NCBI GenBank assembly: GCA_029210725.1 | Contig: JARGFM010000013.1 | Coordinates: 61,879-125,878 of the forward strand | DNA length: 64,000 nt | Source: Bacteroidales bacterium | Lineage (GTDB): Bacteria > Bacteroidota > Bacteroidia > Bacteroidales > GCA-2748055 | Reading direction: 5' to 3' | In this document: positions 36,570-46,217 of the stretch, in pieces | Layout: each line of letters begins with the position of its first letter | How positions within the stretch are numbered: the first letter of the stretch is position 1 | Notes under the pieces: model-generated | The model's input: only the letters and a program-made list of their open reading frames with translations | Database searches by the model: none | Told to the model about the DNA's origin: nothing | Program-made: the position numbers and the translations under genes

Positions 36570-37220
36570 ATGGAACAGGCAGACAGTTTTAGACATAAAG
36601 GTTTAAGAAAGAAACTCATAGAGTCGATCAGATCCAAAGGGATCATGAATGAAGAGGTACTTGAAGCCTTAAACAGGGTTCCCCGCCATCTTTTTATGGA
36701 TAGTAGTTTCGTTAACTTTTCCTACACAGATAAAGCCTTCCCCATTGCATCCGGACAAACCATTTCCCAACCCTATACTGTGGCATTTCAAACCGAACTT
36801 CTGGATGTGAAAAAGCATATGAAAGTCCTGGAAGTTGGTACCGGATCAGGATATCAGACTGCCGTCCTGCTTGAACTTGGGGCAAGGGTCTACACCATTG
36901 AAAGACAGCGGCAACTTTTCCTGGAAGCTCAGAAAACACTGGGCCCGCTTCACTATAAACCCATTTACTTTTTCGGGGACGGTTATGAAGGATTACCGGC
37001 CTACCAGCCTTATGACAGGATCCTGATTACCGCAGCGGCCCCGGAAATTCCTGAACTTCTTCTTAAGCAGCTGGCTGTGGGCGGAATACTTGTTGTTCCG
37101 GAAGGCGACCGATTCGGTCAGAAAATGATCCGTGTGGTTCGGGAAACTACAGATCATTATCAGCGTAGTGAGCATGGTCACTTCTCTTTTGTCCCCCTGC
37201 TCAGGGGTAAAAATCAATAA
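36570..37220 (+). CDS. pcm: Protein-L-isoaspartate O-methyltransferase
   Basis: A 216-aa SAM-dependent enzyme that methylates L-isoaspartyl residues to start repair of aged proteins. Seen: RVPRHLFM, the DKAFPIASGQTISQPYTVA substrate segment, the SAM motif VLEVGTGSGYQTAVL and DRILITAAAPEIPELLLKQL. ATG 36570 is preferred over the in-frame TTG at 36558. The next gene starts 1 bp after the stop. Confidence 0.95.
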   Translation: MEQADSFRHKGLRKKLIESIRSKGIMNEEVLEALNRVPRHLFMDSSFVNFSYTDKAFPIASGQTISQPYTVAFQTELLDVKKHMKVLEVGTGSGYQTAVLLELGARVYTIERQRQLFLEAQKTLGPLHYKPIYFFGDGYEGLPAYQPYDRILITAAAPEIPELLLKQLAVGGILVVPEGDRFGQKMIRVVRETTDHYQRSEHGHFSFVPLLRGKNQ

Positions 37221-37221
37221 T

Positions 37222-37866
37222 ATGCTTCGTATAGAGTCACTTGTGTTTAACGCTTTCCAGGTAAATACCTATCTGATTATACACGATAACGGGGAGTGCC
37301 TGGTCATCGATCCGTCTTTCTACTCCCCGGAAGAAGTCAGGAACTTTGACCAGTTTATTATCAAACAGAAATTGCAGGTAATCGGACAGCTCAATACTCA
37401 TTGTCATGTGGATCATGTTCTGGGGTTGCAGCATATGCAGACTGCCTATAAGTGTCCCCTGCGCGCTCACCCGGAAGAAGCCAATTTGCTGATCAACGCA
37501 CCCCTTATGGGAGATATGTTCGGCCTTCAGGTGGAAGCACTCTCGGGCATCGAATCACCCATCCTGAATGATGAATCGATTACAATCGGTGATACCTTTT
37601 TAAAAGCCATTCATGTTCCCGGACACTCACCGGGCAGTCTCTCCTTTTACTCTCCGGAAGGAGGGTTTGTGGTCACGGGCGATGCTCTGTTTCAAGGCAG
37701 TATCGGACGTACCGACCTGCCGGGCGGCGATTACGATACGCTGATCAGGTCCATCCGGAACAACTTATTAAGCCTTCCAGGGGAAACAACTGTTTATCCG
37801 GGACACGGAGCTCCGACTAGCATAGGAGAGGAAGCAATAAACAACCCCTTCCTGTCCATGGCTTAA
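37222..37866 (+). CDS. Metallo-beta-lactamase-fold hydrolase (glyoxalase II-like)
   Basis: A 214-aa binuclear-metal hydrolase. The metal motif THCHVDHVLG (near residue 57), GHSPGSLSF, GDALFQGSIGRTDLPGGD and PGHG supply the ligands in the usual order. The compact size, without the C-terminal helical domain of glyoxalase II, fits YcbL-type thioesterases. The frame extends upstream into pcm, but ATG 37222, 1 bp after pcm, is the natural start. Confidence 0.9.
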   Translation: MLRIESLVFNAFQVNTYLIIHDNGECLVIDPSFYSPEEVRNFDQFIIKQKLQVIGQLNTHCHVDHVLGLQHMQTAYKCPLRAHPEEANLLINAPLMGDMFGLQVEALSGIESPILNDESITIGDTFLKAIHVPGHSPGSLSFYSPEGGFVVTGDALFQGSIGRTDLPGGDYDTLIRSIRNNLLSLPGETTVYPGHGAPTSIGEEAINNPFLSMA

Positions 37867-37957
37867 CAACATGATTTCCTTCACATTTTTTCAGCAAAGG
37901 TTTCTTTATATTTACCCTTCAGCATATAAATCCTGCTGAGATAAATTTGCACTATTT

Positions 37958-40825
37958 ATGAAATCTGATCTGTTTAGTCAGCGCCACCTGGGTTCCCGGC
38001 AGCCGGAAATTGAAGAAATGCTGGAATCCATTGGAGTGAAATCCATGGATGAACTTATCCGCCTTACTATCCCGGATTCCATTCTGAAAAATGAATCCAT
38101 GAACCTGCCCCCGGCAGAAGACGAACATAGTTATCTCGAAAGGTTAAAAGAGATGGCCGGCAAGAATCTGATGTTCCGTACTTATATGGGACTTGGCTAT
38201 TATAATACCATTCTTCCTCCGGTTATCCAGCGCAATATCCTGGAGAATCCAAACTGGTACACCTCCTACACTCCGTACCAAGCAGAAATTTCCCAGGGCA
38301 GGCTTGAAGCTCTTTTGAATTTTCAAACCATGGTAATGGAGCTGACCGGAATGGAGATGGCAAATGCCTCGCTGCTGGATGAGGCGACGGCTGCTGCAGA
38401 AGCCATGATCATGCTTTTCAATGCACGCTCCAGGACCGCAGCCAAAGAAGGCAGAAACAAGTTCTTCATTGATCAGAATATATTTCCACAAACCAAAGCG
38501 GTTTTGTCGACCAGGTCCGAACCTCTGGGCATTGAACTGGTTTTCGGAACCTACCGGGAAACGAAGTTCGAAGGAGCTTTCTTCGGCGCTTTGGTTCAGT
38601 ATCCGGCTGCCAATGGCGAAATCAGGGACTATGCCGGGTTTACCCGGCTGGCTCATGAAAAGGAAGTTCCAGTGACTGTGGCAGCAGACCTCATGAGCCT
38701 TGTGCTGCTTACCCCGCCGGGGGAATGGGATGCTGATGTGGTGGTAGGATCCACGCAGCGCTTTGGGATCCACATGTTCTTTGGTGGGCCCCATGCAGCA
38801 TTTTTTGCATGCCGGGAAAATTTCAAAAGATATATGCCTGGCCGTATTATCGGGATCTCCCTGGATGTAAATGAGAAACCTGCTCTCCGCATGGCGCTCC
38901 AAACCAGGGAGCAGCACATCAAACGTGAAAGAGCCACTTCCAATATCTGTACAGCTCAGGCACTACTGGCCAGCATGGCCGGGATGTATGCGGCCTATCA
39001 CGGACCGGAAGGCCTGAAACGGATCGCTTCCAATATTCATACCGGGGCCGCCTATCTGTCTGCCCAACTCAAAAATCTGGGTTATAAACTGGCACACGAA
39101 AACTACTTTGATACCCTGAGTGTGGAGCTTCCCTCCAGCCTGAAAGCTGATGATTTCAGGAAGATCGCGGAAGAGAGGAAGATCAATTTCTACTATCCTG
39201 ATCCGAATACGGTACAGCTCTCCACCGATGAAACCACCCGCGAAGAACGTCTCAACGAGATCCTGGAGGTCTTTTCCGTAGCTGTAAAAAGAGGAATTCA
39301 ATTCCGGGAAAACCTGGAGCCGGTCATTGCCTTCGCACCCGAATTCAAAAGAAAGTCGGAGATTCTTCCACAATCTGCCTTCCACGCCTATCGTTCCGAA
39401 ACAGAGATGATGCGCTATATCAGGATGCTGGAACAAAAGGACATTTCCCTGACGCAGTCCATGATTTCACTGGGATCCTGTACCATGAAACTAAATGCAG
39501 CATCCCAACTGATGTCCGTAAGCTGGCCCGAGTTTGCTACGCTTCACCCCTTTATTCCAATAAATCAGACAGAGGGATATCACCAGCTGATCAATGAACT
39601 GGAACAGGCTCTGGCAGAGATCACCGGCTTCGAAACCATCTCCTTCCAGCCCAACTCAGGGGCTGCCGGAGAATATACGGGGCTGATGGTGATTCAGGCC
39701 TACCATAGGGACCGGGGCGATCATGGAAGAAATGTGGTCCTGATCCCTGCATCTGCACATGGCACCAATCCTGCCAGTGCAGTAATGGCTGGTCTGGATG
39801 TCAAGGTGGTGAACTGCGATAATCGCGGTAATATCGATACAGACCATTTAAAGGAGCTGGCCGAAGAAAACAAAGAGGTGCTCTCGGCTATTATGATCAC
39901 TTACCCGTCCACCCATGGAGTATTTGAAGACAATATCCGCGAAATTATTGGCTTTGTGCATGATTGTGGCGGACAGGTTTATATGGACGGGGCTAATATG
40001 AATGCCCAGGTTGGCTTGACCCATCCGGCTCTTATCGGGGCGGACGTCTGTCATCTGAACCTGCACAAAACCTTTGCCATCCCTCATGGGGGAGGCGGTC
40101 CCGGAGTCGGTCCCATAGGCGTGGCCAACCACCTGGTGGAATTTCTTCCTACCCACCCACTGGTAGAAACCGGAGGGGTGAAAGGCATCAGCAGCGTAGC
40201 AGCTTCACCCTATGGAAGTGCAGGGATCCTGGCCATTTCCCATGCCTATATCAGGATGCTCGGAGCTGAAGGACTCACCGAATCGACCCGGTTGGCCATC
40301 CTAAACGCCAACTATGTGGCTCACTCCCTGAAGGATTATTACGACATTCTCTACACCGGCACATCCGGGAAAGTCGCTCACGAAATGATCCTCGATTGCA
40401 GGAAATTTAAAACACTGGCTGATATCACCGAGGCCCATATCGCAAAACGGCTGATGGATTATGGTTTCCACGCTCCCACCCTCTCCTTCCCGGTAAATGG
40501 AACGCTGATGATGGAGCCTACAGAAAGTGAATCCAAGGCTGAACTGGACCGTTTTATCCAGGCTATGATTGATATCTATAAGGATATCATGGAGATAGCA
40601 GAAGGAAAGGTAAAAGCTGAAGATAGTGTTCTCAGGAACGCTCCCCATACCGCCGCGATTCTGCTAAGCGATAATTGGAATCGCAGCTATTCCAGGGAGA
40701 AAGCCGCATTCCCTTTACCCTGGGTAAGTAAAAATAAATTCTGGCCCGCAGTAAGCCGTGTGAACGATGGCTATGGCGACCGGAACCTGGTCTGCTCCTG
40801 TGATCCCATTGATGCTTACCGGTAG
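37958..40825 (+). CDS. gcvP: Glycine dehydrogenase (decarboxylating), P protein
   Basis: A 955-aa single-chain P protein of the glycine cleavage system. It decarboxylates glycine with PLP and passes aminomethyl to the H protein's lipoyl arm. Both homologous halves are present, and the PLP lysine lies in HLNLHKTFAIPHGGGGPG near residue 700. The two-subunit form (gcvPA/gcvPB) is ruled out by the length. gcvT and gcvH are not nearby. No leader structure that I can recognise as a glycine riboswitch lies in the 91 bp upstream. Confidence 0.96.
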   Translation: MKSDLFSQRHLGSRQPEIEEMLESIGVKSMDELIRLTIPDSILKNESMNLPPAEDEHSYLERLKEMAGKNLMFRTYMGLGYYNTILPPVIQRNILENPNWYTSYTPYQAEISQGRLEALLNFQTMVMELTGMEMANASLLDEATAAAEAMIMLFNARSRTAAKEGRNKFFIDQNIFPQTKAVLSTRSEPLGIELVFGTYRETKFEGAFFGALVQYPAANGEIRDYAGFTRLAHEKEVPVTVAADLMSLVLLTPPGEWDADVVVGSTQRFGIHMFFGGPHAAFFACRENFKRYMPGRIIGISLDVNEKPALRMALQTREQHIKRERATSNICTAQALLASMAGMYAAYHGPEGLKRIASNIHTGAAYLSAQLKNLGYKLAHENYFDTLSVELPSSLKADDFRKIAEERKINFYYPDPNTVQLSTDETTREERLNEILEVFSVAVKRGIQFRENLEPVIAFAPEFKRKSEILPQSAFHAYRSETEMMRYIRMLEQKDISLTQSMISLGSCTMKLNAASQLMSVSWPEFATLHPFIPINQTEGYHQLINELEQALAEITGFETISFQPNSGAAGEYTGLMVIQAYHRDRGDHGRNVVLIPASAHGTNPASAVMAGLDVKVVNCDNRGNIDTDHLKELAEENKEVLSAIMITYPSTHGVFEDNIREIIGFVHDCGGQVYMDGANMNAQVGLTHPALIGADVCHLNLHKTFAIPHGGGGPGVGPIGVANHLVEFLPTHPLVETGGVKGISSVAASPYGSAGILAISHAYIRMLGAEGLTESTRLAILNANYVAHSLKDYYDILYTGTSGKVAHEMILDCRKFKTLADITEAHIAKRLMDYGFHAPTLSFPVNGTLMMEPTESESKAELDRFIQAMIDIYKDIMEIAEGKVKAEDSVLRNAPHTAAILLSDNWNRSYSREKAAFPLPWVSKNKFWPAVSRVNDGYGDRNLVCSCDPIDAYR

Positions 40826-40840
40826 TAATTATTGCAGGAT

Positions 40841-41296
40841 CTATATAAGCTCCTCCAGGACAGATTTAATTCCGGAATGCTTATGCAGGGATTGATATAC
40901 TTCGCAATCCCTGCAGTTCTCATTTCTGCAAGGTCCGCTCTTGGCCGAAGCTTCCCAACAAGGTTGAAAATCTTCCTTATATGCCCCACATGACTTTTTT
41001 TCATTCTCCGGACATCTCCTGATCGCCCAGCAAAGGATCGCTGCCATCAGAGTTCTTACGCCGGCAAAATTGAGCCCCTTCTCATGAATGAGTTTCCGGA
41101 TAAGTCTTAATCTGCCGATATCATTGGGTGAGAATAAATGCCTTCTGGACTCTAGTTTAAATGGAATGATCATCCCCATGTCAATATACTGCCTGATAGA
41201 ATGGGCCGGAATGTCAGAAAGCCGGGAGGCTATTCCGAGGGTATATACCGGTTTGTTATTATCCAACTGGAAGTGGTCTTCCATTTGTGCAAGCAT
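40841..41296 (-). CDS. MerR-family regulator with Cys-rich C-terminal tail
   Basis: A 151-aa regulator. Residues ~15-85 form a MerR winged helix (YTLGIASRLSDIPAHSIRQYIDMGMIIPF...). The tail (~90-135) has seven cysteines, including CWAIRRC, KKSC and CRNENCRDC, instead of the long dimerisation helix and short metal loop of classical MerR proteins. This could bind an Fe-S cluster or metal. It is divergent from the cytochrome/ferredoxin/NrfD operon, separated by 135 bp that include a CCATAC dyad; it probably controls that operon. Confidence 0.85.
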   Translation of the reverse strand: MLAQMEDHFQLDNNKPVYTLGIASRLSDIPAHSIRQYIDMGMIIPFKLESRRHLFSPNDIGRLRLIRKLIHEKGLNFAGVRTLMAAILCWAIRRCPENEKKSCGAYKEDFQPCWEASAKSGPCRNENCRDCEVYQSLHKHSGIKSVLEELI

Positions 41297-41348
41297 GGTT
41301 CAAAATTTATTTGGTTTTAATATAAATTAACTGGTTACTAATCACTTC

Positions 41349-41375
41349 CCATACACAAATATAGTAATTGTATGG
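41349..41375. promoter_or_regulatory. Dyad between merR-like gene and cytochrome operon, candidate operator
   Basis: CCATAC (41349-41354) and GTATGG (41370-41375) form a perfect inverted repeat with a 15-bp spacer that itself has partial symmetry. MerR proteins bind such spaced dyads between promoter elements. Binding is inferred from position only. Confidence 0.45.
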
Positions 41376-41431
41376 TATTTTATGTATAATTAGATACTCA
41401 TATTGTGTATTATTTAATACACATTCTGCTT

Positions 41432-41887
41432 ATGCCGCCACAAATAAACAGAATATTGCTACTATTCGTTGTCTTCATCGGCGTGTTTCTTATTATCCGC
41501 TCCATCTTAGTTCCTGATACATTCGGGCAGTACGGTCATTACCGGGGTGAATCATTAGAAGATAATGCATCCGAAAAGTTAGTATTTGCGGAAGCAGAAG
41601 ACTGCAAGGCCTGTCATGATGATATTCTGGGAAAACTTCAGAATGAGATGCACTCCGGGCTCTCCTGCCTGATATGTCATGGCCCCGGCAGGGCTCATGT
41701 CGAGGATCCACAGTTAGGGAACATTACAAAAGAAAGCGGAAGAGAATTTTGCGGCAGGTGTCATAACTACCATCCGGCAAAATCTACCGATGTCATTTTC
41801 CAGGTGGATATCCTTACGCATCATACAGAGAAAACGGACTGCATTGAGTGTCATAATCCACATTCATTATGGGAGGGAATGGAATGA
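41432..41887 (+). CDS. Membrane-anchored tetraheme cytochrome c
   Basis: A 151-aa protein with one N-terminal hydrophobic helix (~6-26) that may stay as an anchor, then four CxxCH heme sites: CKACH, CLICH, CGRCH and CIECH. First gene of the operon with an Fe-S protein and an NrfD-type protein; it should accept or deliver electrons in the periplasm, like NrfB or QrcA. ATG 41432 is preferred; a GTG at 41405 reads in frame and would add nine residues. Its stop overlaps the next start by 4 bp. Confidence 0.85.
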   Translation: MPPQINRILLLFVVFIGVFLIIRSILVPDTFGQYGHYRGESLEDNASEKLVFAEAEDCKACHDDILGKLQNEMHSGLSCLICHGPGRAHVEDPQLGNITKESGREFCGRCHNYHPAKSTDVIFQVDILTHHTEKTDCIECHNPHSLWEGME

Positions 41888-42636
41888 AATCATCACGAAG
41901 AAAATTCATGAAAGCTTCAATTGCTGCCGCAGGTACTGTGATCTTGTCCTCGGCTGCAAGACCATTTGAGATGCTTTTAATCGCATCTGATCCTCCTCCC
42001 AAAGAGGGACCATGGTGGGGAATCGGAATTGATATACATAAATGCATAGGATGCGGGCTTTGCGCCAGGGCCTGTAAAACGGAGAACCAGGTACCGGATG
42101 AACCCTTTTATTACCGGACCTGGGTAGAGCAATACACCATTTTAAACAACATGGAAATCAGAATCGAGTCGCCGAAAGGGGGAATGGATGGTTTTGAACC
42201 ATCTGTACCTGAAGAAGAGATCTTCAAAACTTTTTTCGTTCCAAAAATGTGTAATCAATGTGCCAAATCTCCCTGTACCCAGGTTTGCCCAGTGGGAGCA
42301 ACCTACGAGAGTCCCGATGGTGTGGCATTGATTGATGAATCCTACTGTATCGGATGCTCATATTGTGTCCAGGCTTGTCCTTACGGTTGCAGGTACATAC
42401 ATCCGGAAAAGAAAGTCGCAGATAAATGCACACTCTGTTATCACAGGATAAAAAACGACCTGGCTCCTGCCTGCATGGAAATATGCCCCACCAAAGCCAG
42501 AATATATGGGAATTTAAGAGACAGAGGCAGTGAGCTTGTCCGCTTTCTTCGTGAGCATGATTACCAGTTCTTAAAACCACATTTGAATACAGGCTCAAAA
42601 CTATTCTATAATGGACTCAGTGCCGAGGTAAGTTAA
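41884..42636 (+). CDS. Tat-exported ferredoxin-like subunit with four [4Fe-4S] motifs (NrfC/PsrB type)
   Basis: A 250-aa protein. The N-terminus SSRRKFMKASIAAAG is a twin-arginine signal. Four cysteine groups follow: CIGCGLCARAC, CNQC...CTQVC, CIGCSYCVQAC and KCTLC...CMEIC, giving 16 ligands for four cubane clusters. Such subunits carry electrons between an NrfD-type quinol protein and a periplasmic partner. There is no molybdopterin subunit beside it, so the partner is likely the tetraheme cytochrome encoded upstream. Confidence 0.92.
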   Translation: MKSSRRKFMKASIAAAGTVILSSAARPFEMLLIASDPPPKEGPWWGIGIDIHKCIGCGLCARACKTENQVPDEPFYYRTWVEQYTILNNMEIRIESPKGGMDGFEPSVPEEEIFKTFFVPKMCNQCAKSPCTQVCPVGATYESPDGVALIDESYCIGCSYCVQACPYGCRYIHPEKKVADKCTLCYHRIKNDLAPACMEICPTKARIYGNLRDRGSELVRFLREHDYQFLKPHLNTGSKLFYNGLSAEVS

Positions 42637-42637
42637 T

Positions 42638-43831
42638 ATGACAGATCATATTAAACATTTATACGAGATGTTATCCAAAGTGGAAGGATACATCTATCCC
42701 AATGAAATAGAACTTCAATGGGGAATTCTGATCGTACTTTACCCCTATCTGACAGGTCTGGTCGCAGGGGCATTCATACTGGCCTCCCTGGAAAGGGTCT
42801 TCAAGATAAAGATACTTGGCCCCACTTATCAGCTTGCATTATTAACGGCATTGTCCTTCCTGATTGTGGCCCCGTTCACGCTGATCTCACACCTTGGACA
42901 ACCGCTTAGGGCTTATGAGATCTTGATTACTCCAAATGCAAACTCGGCCATGGCCATATTTGGATTTGTCTACCTCTGGTACCTTTTAGCTGTGCTGAAT
43001 CTGGAGATCTGGCTGGATTACCGCCGTGATTTTGTTATTTGGTCCAGGGAGAAGAAAGGCTTCATGCGGATTGTATATAAAGTATTGAGTCTGGGGATCA
43101 GTGACACTTCACCAAAAGCGGTAAAATGGGATGAGCGCCTGGGCTACATGATTACCGTGATCGGAATCCCTTCGGCATTCCTTCTTCATGGCTATGTAGG
43201 ATTTATTTTTGGATCCGTTAAAGCCAATCCATGGTGGTCGACCGTGCTGATGCCGGTAATCTTTATTTTTTCCGCTATGGTTTCCGGAATAGCTCTCATT
43301 ATGATCATCTATATGGTGGTCTCCTACCTGAGAAAAGTGACAATTGACATGCCCTGTCTGGATATGATCGGAAAATACCTTTTCTATATGCTTATCCTGG
43401 ATTTTACTCTTGAATCGCTGGACCAGGTTCACAGGATCTATGAAGCAGAGGAATCCTTTGACATATTACATATGCTTGTCAATGGCCGGTTATTTATAAC
43501 TCTTTTTGGCTTTCAGATCACCCTGGGGATGGTGATCCCTTTGATCAGCCTGGGTGCCATACAAATATTAAAAATCAAAGAACAGATACGTAAGATTATC
43601 TACTTCGTCTCTGGCTTTCTGGTACTTATAGGTATCTTTTTCATGCGCTGGAACGTCGTAATAGGCGGACAACTCTTCTCAAAAGGATTTCATGGATTTA
43701 CCAATTTCAAACTAGGTCTGGTAGGTTCGGAGGGATTGTTCATGGCAATCGTATGGATTGTTCTCCCGTTCCTGATCCTGGCGTTTTTACTCTGGCTACT
43801 TCCTCCATGGAAAAAGCAGGAAGTAGTCTGA
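42638..43831 (+). CDS. NrfD/PsrC-family membrane quinol-interacting subunit
   Basis: A 397-aa polytopic protein with eight to ten transmembrane helices, typical of the NrfD/PsrC/QrcD family, which exchanges electrons with menaquinol and binds no heme. It lies 1 bp after the ferredoxin gene. With the cytochrome it makes an NrfBCD-like set; whether it oxidises quinol to feed periplasmic cytochromes or reduces quinone cannot be told from sequence. Confidence 0.9.
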   Translation: MTDHIKHLYEMLSKVEGYIYPNEIELQWGILIVLYPYLTGLVAGAFILASLERVFKIKILGPTYQLALLTALSFLIVAPFTLISHLGQPLRAYEILITPNANSAMAIFGFVYLWYLLAVLNLEIWLDYRRDFVIWSREKKGFMRIVYKVLSLGISDTSPKAVKWDERLGYMITVIGIPSAFLLHGYVGFIFGSVKANPWWSTVLMPVIFIFSAMVSGIALIMIIYMVVSYLRKVTIDMPCLDMIGKYLFYMLILDFTLESLDQVHRIYEAEESFDILHMLVNGRLFITLFGFQITLGMVIPLISLGAIQILKIKEQIRKIIYFVSGFLVLIGIFFMRWNVVIGGQLFSKGFHGFTNFKLGLVGSEGLFMAIVWIVLPFLILAFLLWLLPPWKKQEVV

Positions 43832-43844
43832 AAACGGAACAGTG

Positions 43845-45506
43845 ATGAATAACAAGATTCAATCCAGCACAGGGGAATTCGATCTCCTTAAAAAAAGGAT
43901 CGAAGCTCTGGAGCAACGGATAACCCACATGGAAAACGATGTTGCATCTTCAGGCCACCGCAGGACTGGTCTATTTCGTTTAGAACTTTCGGCTGAAGAG
44001 AATACCCTTCCAAAAAAGGAGGCATCGCAGGATCATTCCATAGAATCAAGAATCGGGGAATACGGCATGGCCTGGATGGGTAATATAGTCCTGCTCTTTG
44101 GTATCCTGTTTCTGTCACAATATTTACAAAACAACAATCAGGAAATTATTTCCCTGGTGTTTGGATTTGTTTCAGTAGCATTTGTATACCTTCTCGGACA
44201 TCTAACCCGGAAATCGCTTCCGTATATGTCCAGACTTTTTAACTACAACGGACATCTGCTTCTATATATCCAGGCTATGAGGATCAGCATGTTCCCGGGT
44301 AGTCAGATAATTAACAACACACTACTTAGTCATCTACTGGTTCTTGTTGTACTCTTTTCGCTGCTATACCTGGCATACAGGAACAGCTCTCAGCTACTGG
44401 CTGTCATTGTCTGGCTAATGGCTGTCATTACTGCAGTTGCAGAAGGAAACACTCATTTCATGCTTCCTTTAATGCTTGGTATAAGTGGCTCTGCCATCTG
44501 GTTTACCATTAAAAAAGACTGGTGGACCGGGTTGTATATCTCGGTATTCCTCGCCTATTTCATATACTTGATGTGGATCATCGGGAATCCGATCATGAGC
44601 AAATCACTCGAATTCGTCAACATCCATCAGTCGGGACATTTTTACCTTTTTGCATGTGCACTGGCCTATTCTCTGATGGCCTTGCTTCCTGAGTCGGAAA
44701 AAGTATCCCGGAGCCAGCTGAATCCTATAATTGTCTGGAATGGTCTTGGCTTTTCTTTTATTTTTACTTTGTCTGTACTGGCTTTCTTCACTGAAGACTA
44801 TTACAATTATTTCGGGCTGATTGCAGCATTTTGTATCATTTATTCCATATGGCTTCAGTTAAGAGAGACGTGGAAATCAGTTGCTGCTATGTATGCTGTT
44901 TACAGTTTTGTAGCCTTCAGTATTTCCATTGCAGGAATTTTCCATTTTCCTCTGGCTTTCTTACTCCTTTCTATCCAGAGCATCCTGGTGGTAATAGTGG
45001 CCCTTTGGTTCCGGTCCAGGTTTATGGTGATAATGAACAGTATCCTGTTCCTGGGACTGTTACTCGCTTACTTAATCATGGGAAATATACTCCATGAGAT
45101 TAATTTCGCCTTTGCCATAGTTGCCCTTGGGACAGCCAGGATCCTGAACTGGAGAAAGCAGCGTCTGGAAATTCGGACAGAATTGATCCGGAATATCTTC
45201 CTTAGCACGGGAGCTATGATGGTTTTGTTCAGCCTTCACCAGGCCGTTCCGGCAAATTTTGTCACCCTGTCCTGGACGTTTTCCGCCATGTTGTTCTTTA
45301 TCCTGAGCTTATTGATCCGGAATGTGAAATATCGCTGGCTGGGCATTATCACCATCGTGGTAACAGTATTTTACCTTTTCATCGTTGATCTAAGTAATAT
45401 AAGCCTGGGATATCGCATCGTGGCTCTTATGTTCATTGCCTCTATCTCTCTGGGGATATCCATTTTTTACTCCAGACGAATGAAGAGCAGGAAAAAGGAG
45501 CCTTAG
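43845..45506 (+). CDS. DUF2339-like polytopic membrane protein
   Basis: A 553-aa protein. The N-terminal ~35 residues form a coiled coil (DLLKKRIEALEQRITHMEND), as in DUF2339 proteins, and about fourteen hydrophobic helices fill the rest. No catalytic motif or cofactor site is visible. It starts 13 bp after the NrfD gene and so may belong to the operon, perhaps as an assembly factor, but proteins of this kind also occur elsewhere. Start ATG 43845; a GTG at 43842 is also in frame. Confidence 0.7.
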   Translation: MNNKIQSSTGEFDLLKKRIEALEQRITHMENDVASSGHRRTGLFRLELSAEENTLPKKEASQDHSIESRIGEYGMAWMGNIVLLFGILFLSQYLQNNNQEIISLVFGFVSVAFVYLLGHLTRKSLPYMSRLFNYNGHLLLYIQAMRISMFPGSQIINNTLLSHLLVLVVLFSLLYLAYRNSSQLLAVIVWLMAVITAVAEGNTHFMLPLMLGISGSAIWFTIKKDWWTGLYISVFLAYFIYLMWIIGNPIMSKSLEFVNIHQSGHFYLFACALAYSLMALLPESEKVSRSQLNPIIVWNGLGFSFIFTLSVLAFFTEDYYNYFGLIAAFCIIYSIWLQLRETWKSVAAMYAVYSFVAFSISIAGIFHFPLAFLLLSIQSILVVIVALWFRSRFMVIMNSILFLGLLLAYLIMGNILHEINFAFAIVALGTARILNWRKQRLEIRTELIRNIFLSTGAMMVLFSLHQAVPANFVTLSWTFSAMLFFILSLLIRNVKYRWLGIITIVVTVFYLFIVDLSNISLGYRIVALMFIASISLGISIFYSRRMKSRKKEP

Positions 45507-45518
45507 TAAATTATCAAA

Positions 45519-45875
45519 TTACCCTTCAGCCTCCCCCATGCTTCTGGGAGAAAGGAAGAGGAAGTGATCACAGACAATCTCTGTGCTGTAGTGCTTATTC
45601 CCCTCCTTATCATCCCATGAATTGGTGGATATCTTTCCTTCTACATAAAGGGCATCCCCTTTTTTCACATGAAGCTTCACAATTTCAGCAGCTTTGTTCC
45701 AGACCACGATCCGGTGCCACTCAGTACGGCGAACCTCCTCGCCTTCCTTATCGCGCCAGACTTCATTGGTGGCCAGCGGGAAATTGGCCACAAAGGCCTC
45801 TCCATCCCGTTCTGAGACTCTGGGCACCTCCCCCACATTTCCTACGAGCGTCACCCTGTTTACTCCGTATTTCAT
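45519..45875 (-). CDS. ssb: Single-stranded DNA-binding protein
   Basis: A 118-aa OB-fold protein: GVNRVTLVGNVGEVPRV, then FPLATNE, RTEWHRIVVWNKAAEIV and LYVEGKISTNSWDDKEGNKHYSTEIV. It binds ssDNA in replication and repair. It lacks the long disordered tail with the acidic DDDIPF end, so it is shorter than a main SSB and may be a second copy. The start at 45875 (MKYGVNRV) fits the family; the open frame upstream does not. Confidence 0.9.
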   Translation of the reverse strand: MKYGVNRVTLVGNVGEVPRVSERDGEAFVANFPLATNEVWRDKEGEEVRRTEWHRIVVWNKAAEIVKLHVKKGDALYVEGKISTNSWDDKEGNKHYSTEIVCDHFLFLSPRSMGEAEG

Positions 45876-46002
45876 AATGCTAAAGATTTGGTTACAGGGA
45901 TTAATGTGATCAGAGACGGGCAGATCGGTCACAGAACCTCGATCAGCCGGTTCCGGCACAGACTGTATCGACAATTTTCGGTAATTTTGAAATAAAATTC
46001 GC

Positions 46003-46040
46003 AGGCAGCAGCGCTTCGGGGAATACGCTCGCGCAATTCA
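46003..46040. repeat. Degenerate palindromic repeat, copy C (partial)
   Basis: GCAGCAGCGCTTCGGGGAA followed by TACGCTCGCGCAATTCAG resembles the right half of copies A and B (GCAGCAGAGCTACGGGGAA, then TGCGCTCGCGTAATTCA). The left hairpin is missing. It lies in the 342-bp stretch between ssb and the cold-shock gene, which otherwise shows only AT-rich promoter-like sequence near 46160-46217. Confidence 0.55.
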
Positions 46041-46217
46041 GTTTTTGTGATTCATTCCTTGAATAGAGTGAGCTTGCCGGGGCTTTGTATATGGTCAAAA
46101 TCAGCCTGGATGGTAATTATTTGTCTTCCAGAATAATAATTAAGCAATAATTCGGTAAAACAAATTACCTTTACAGTTGTTATTAGTTTGAGTTATGTAT
46201 CATTTTAATTAAAAGTT

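Noticed and set aside
37867..37957. Glycine riboswitch before gcvP
   Set aside because: The 91-bp gap is too short for the usual tandem aptamer, and no matching core sequence is visible.
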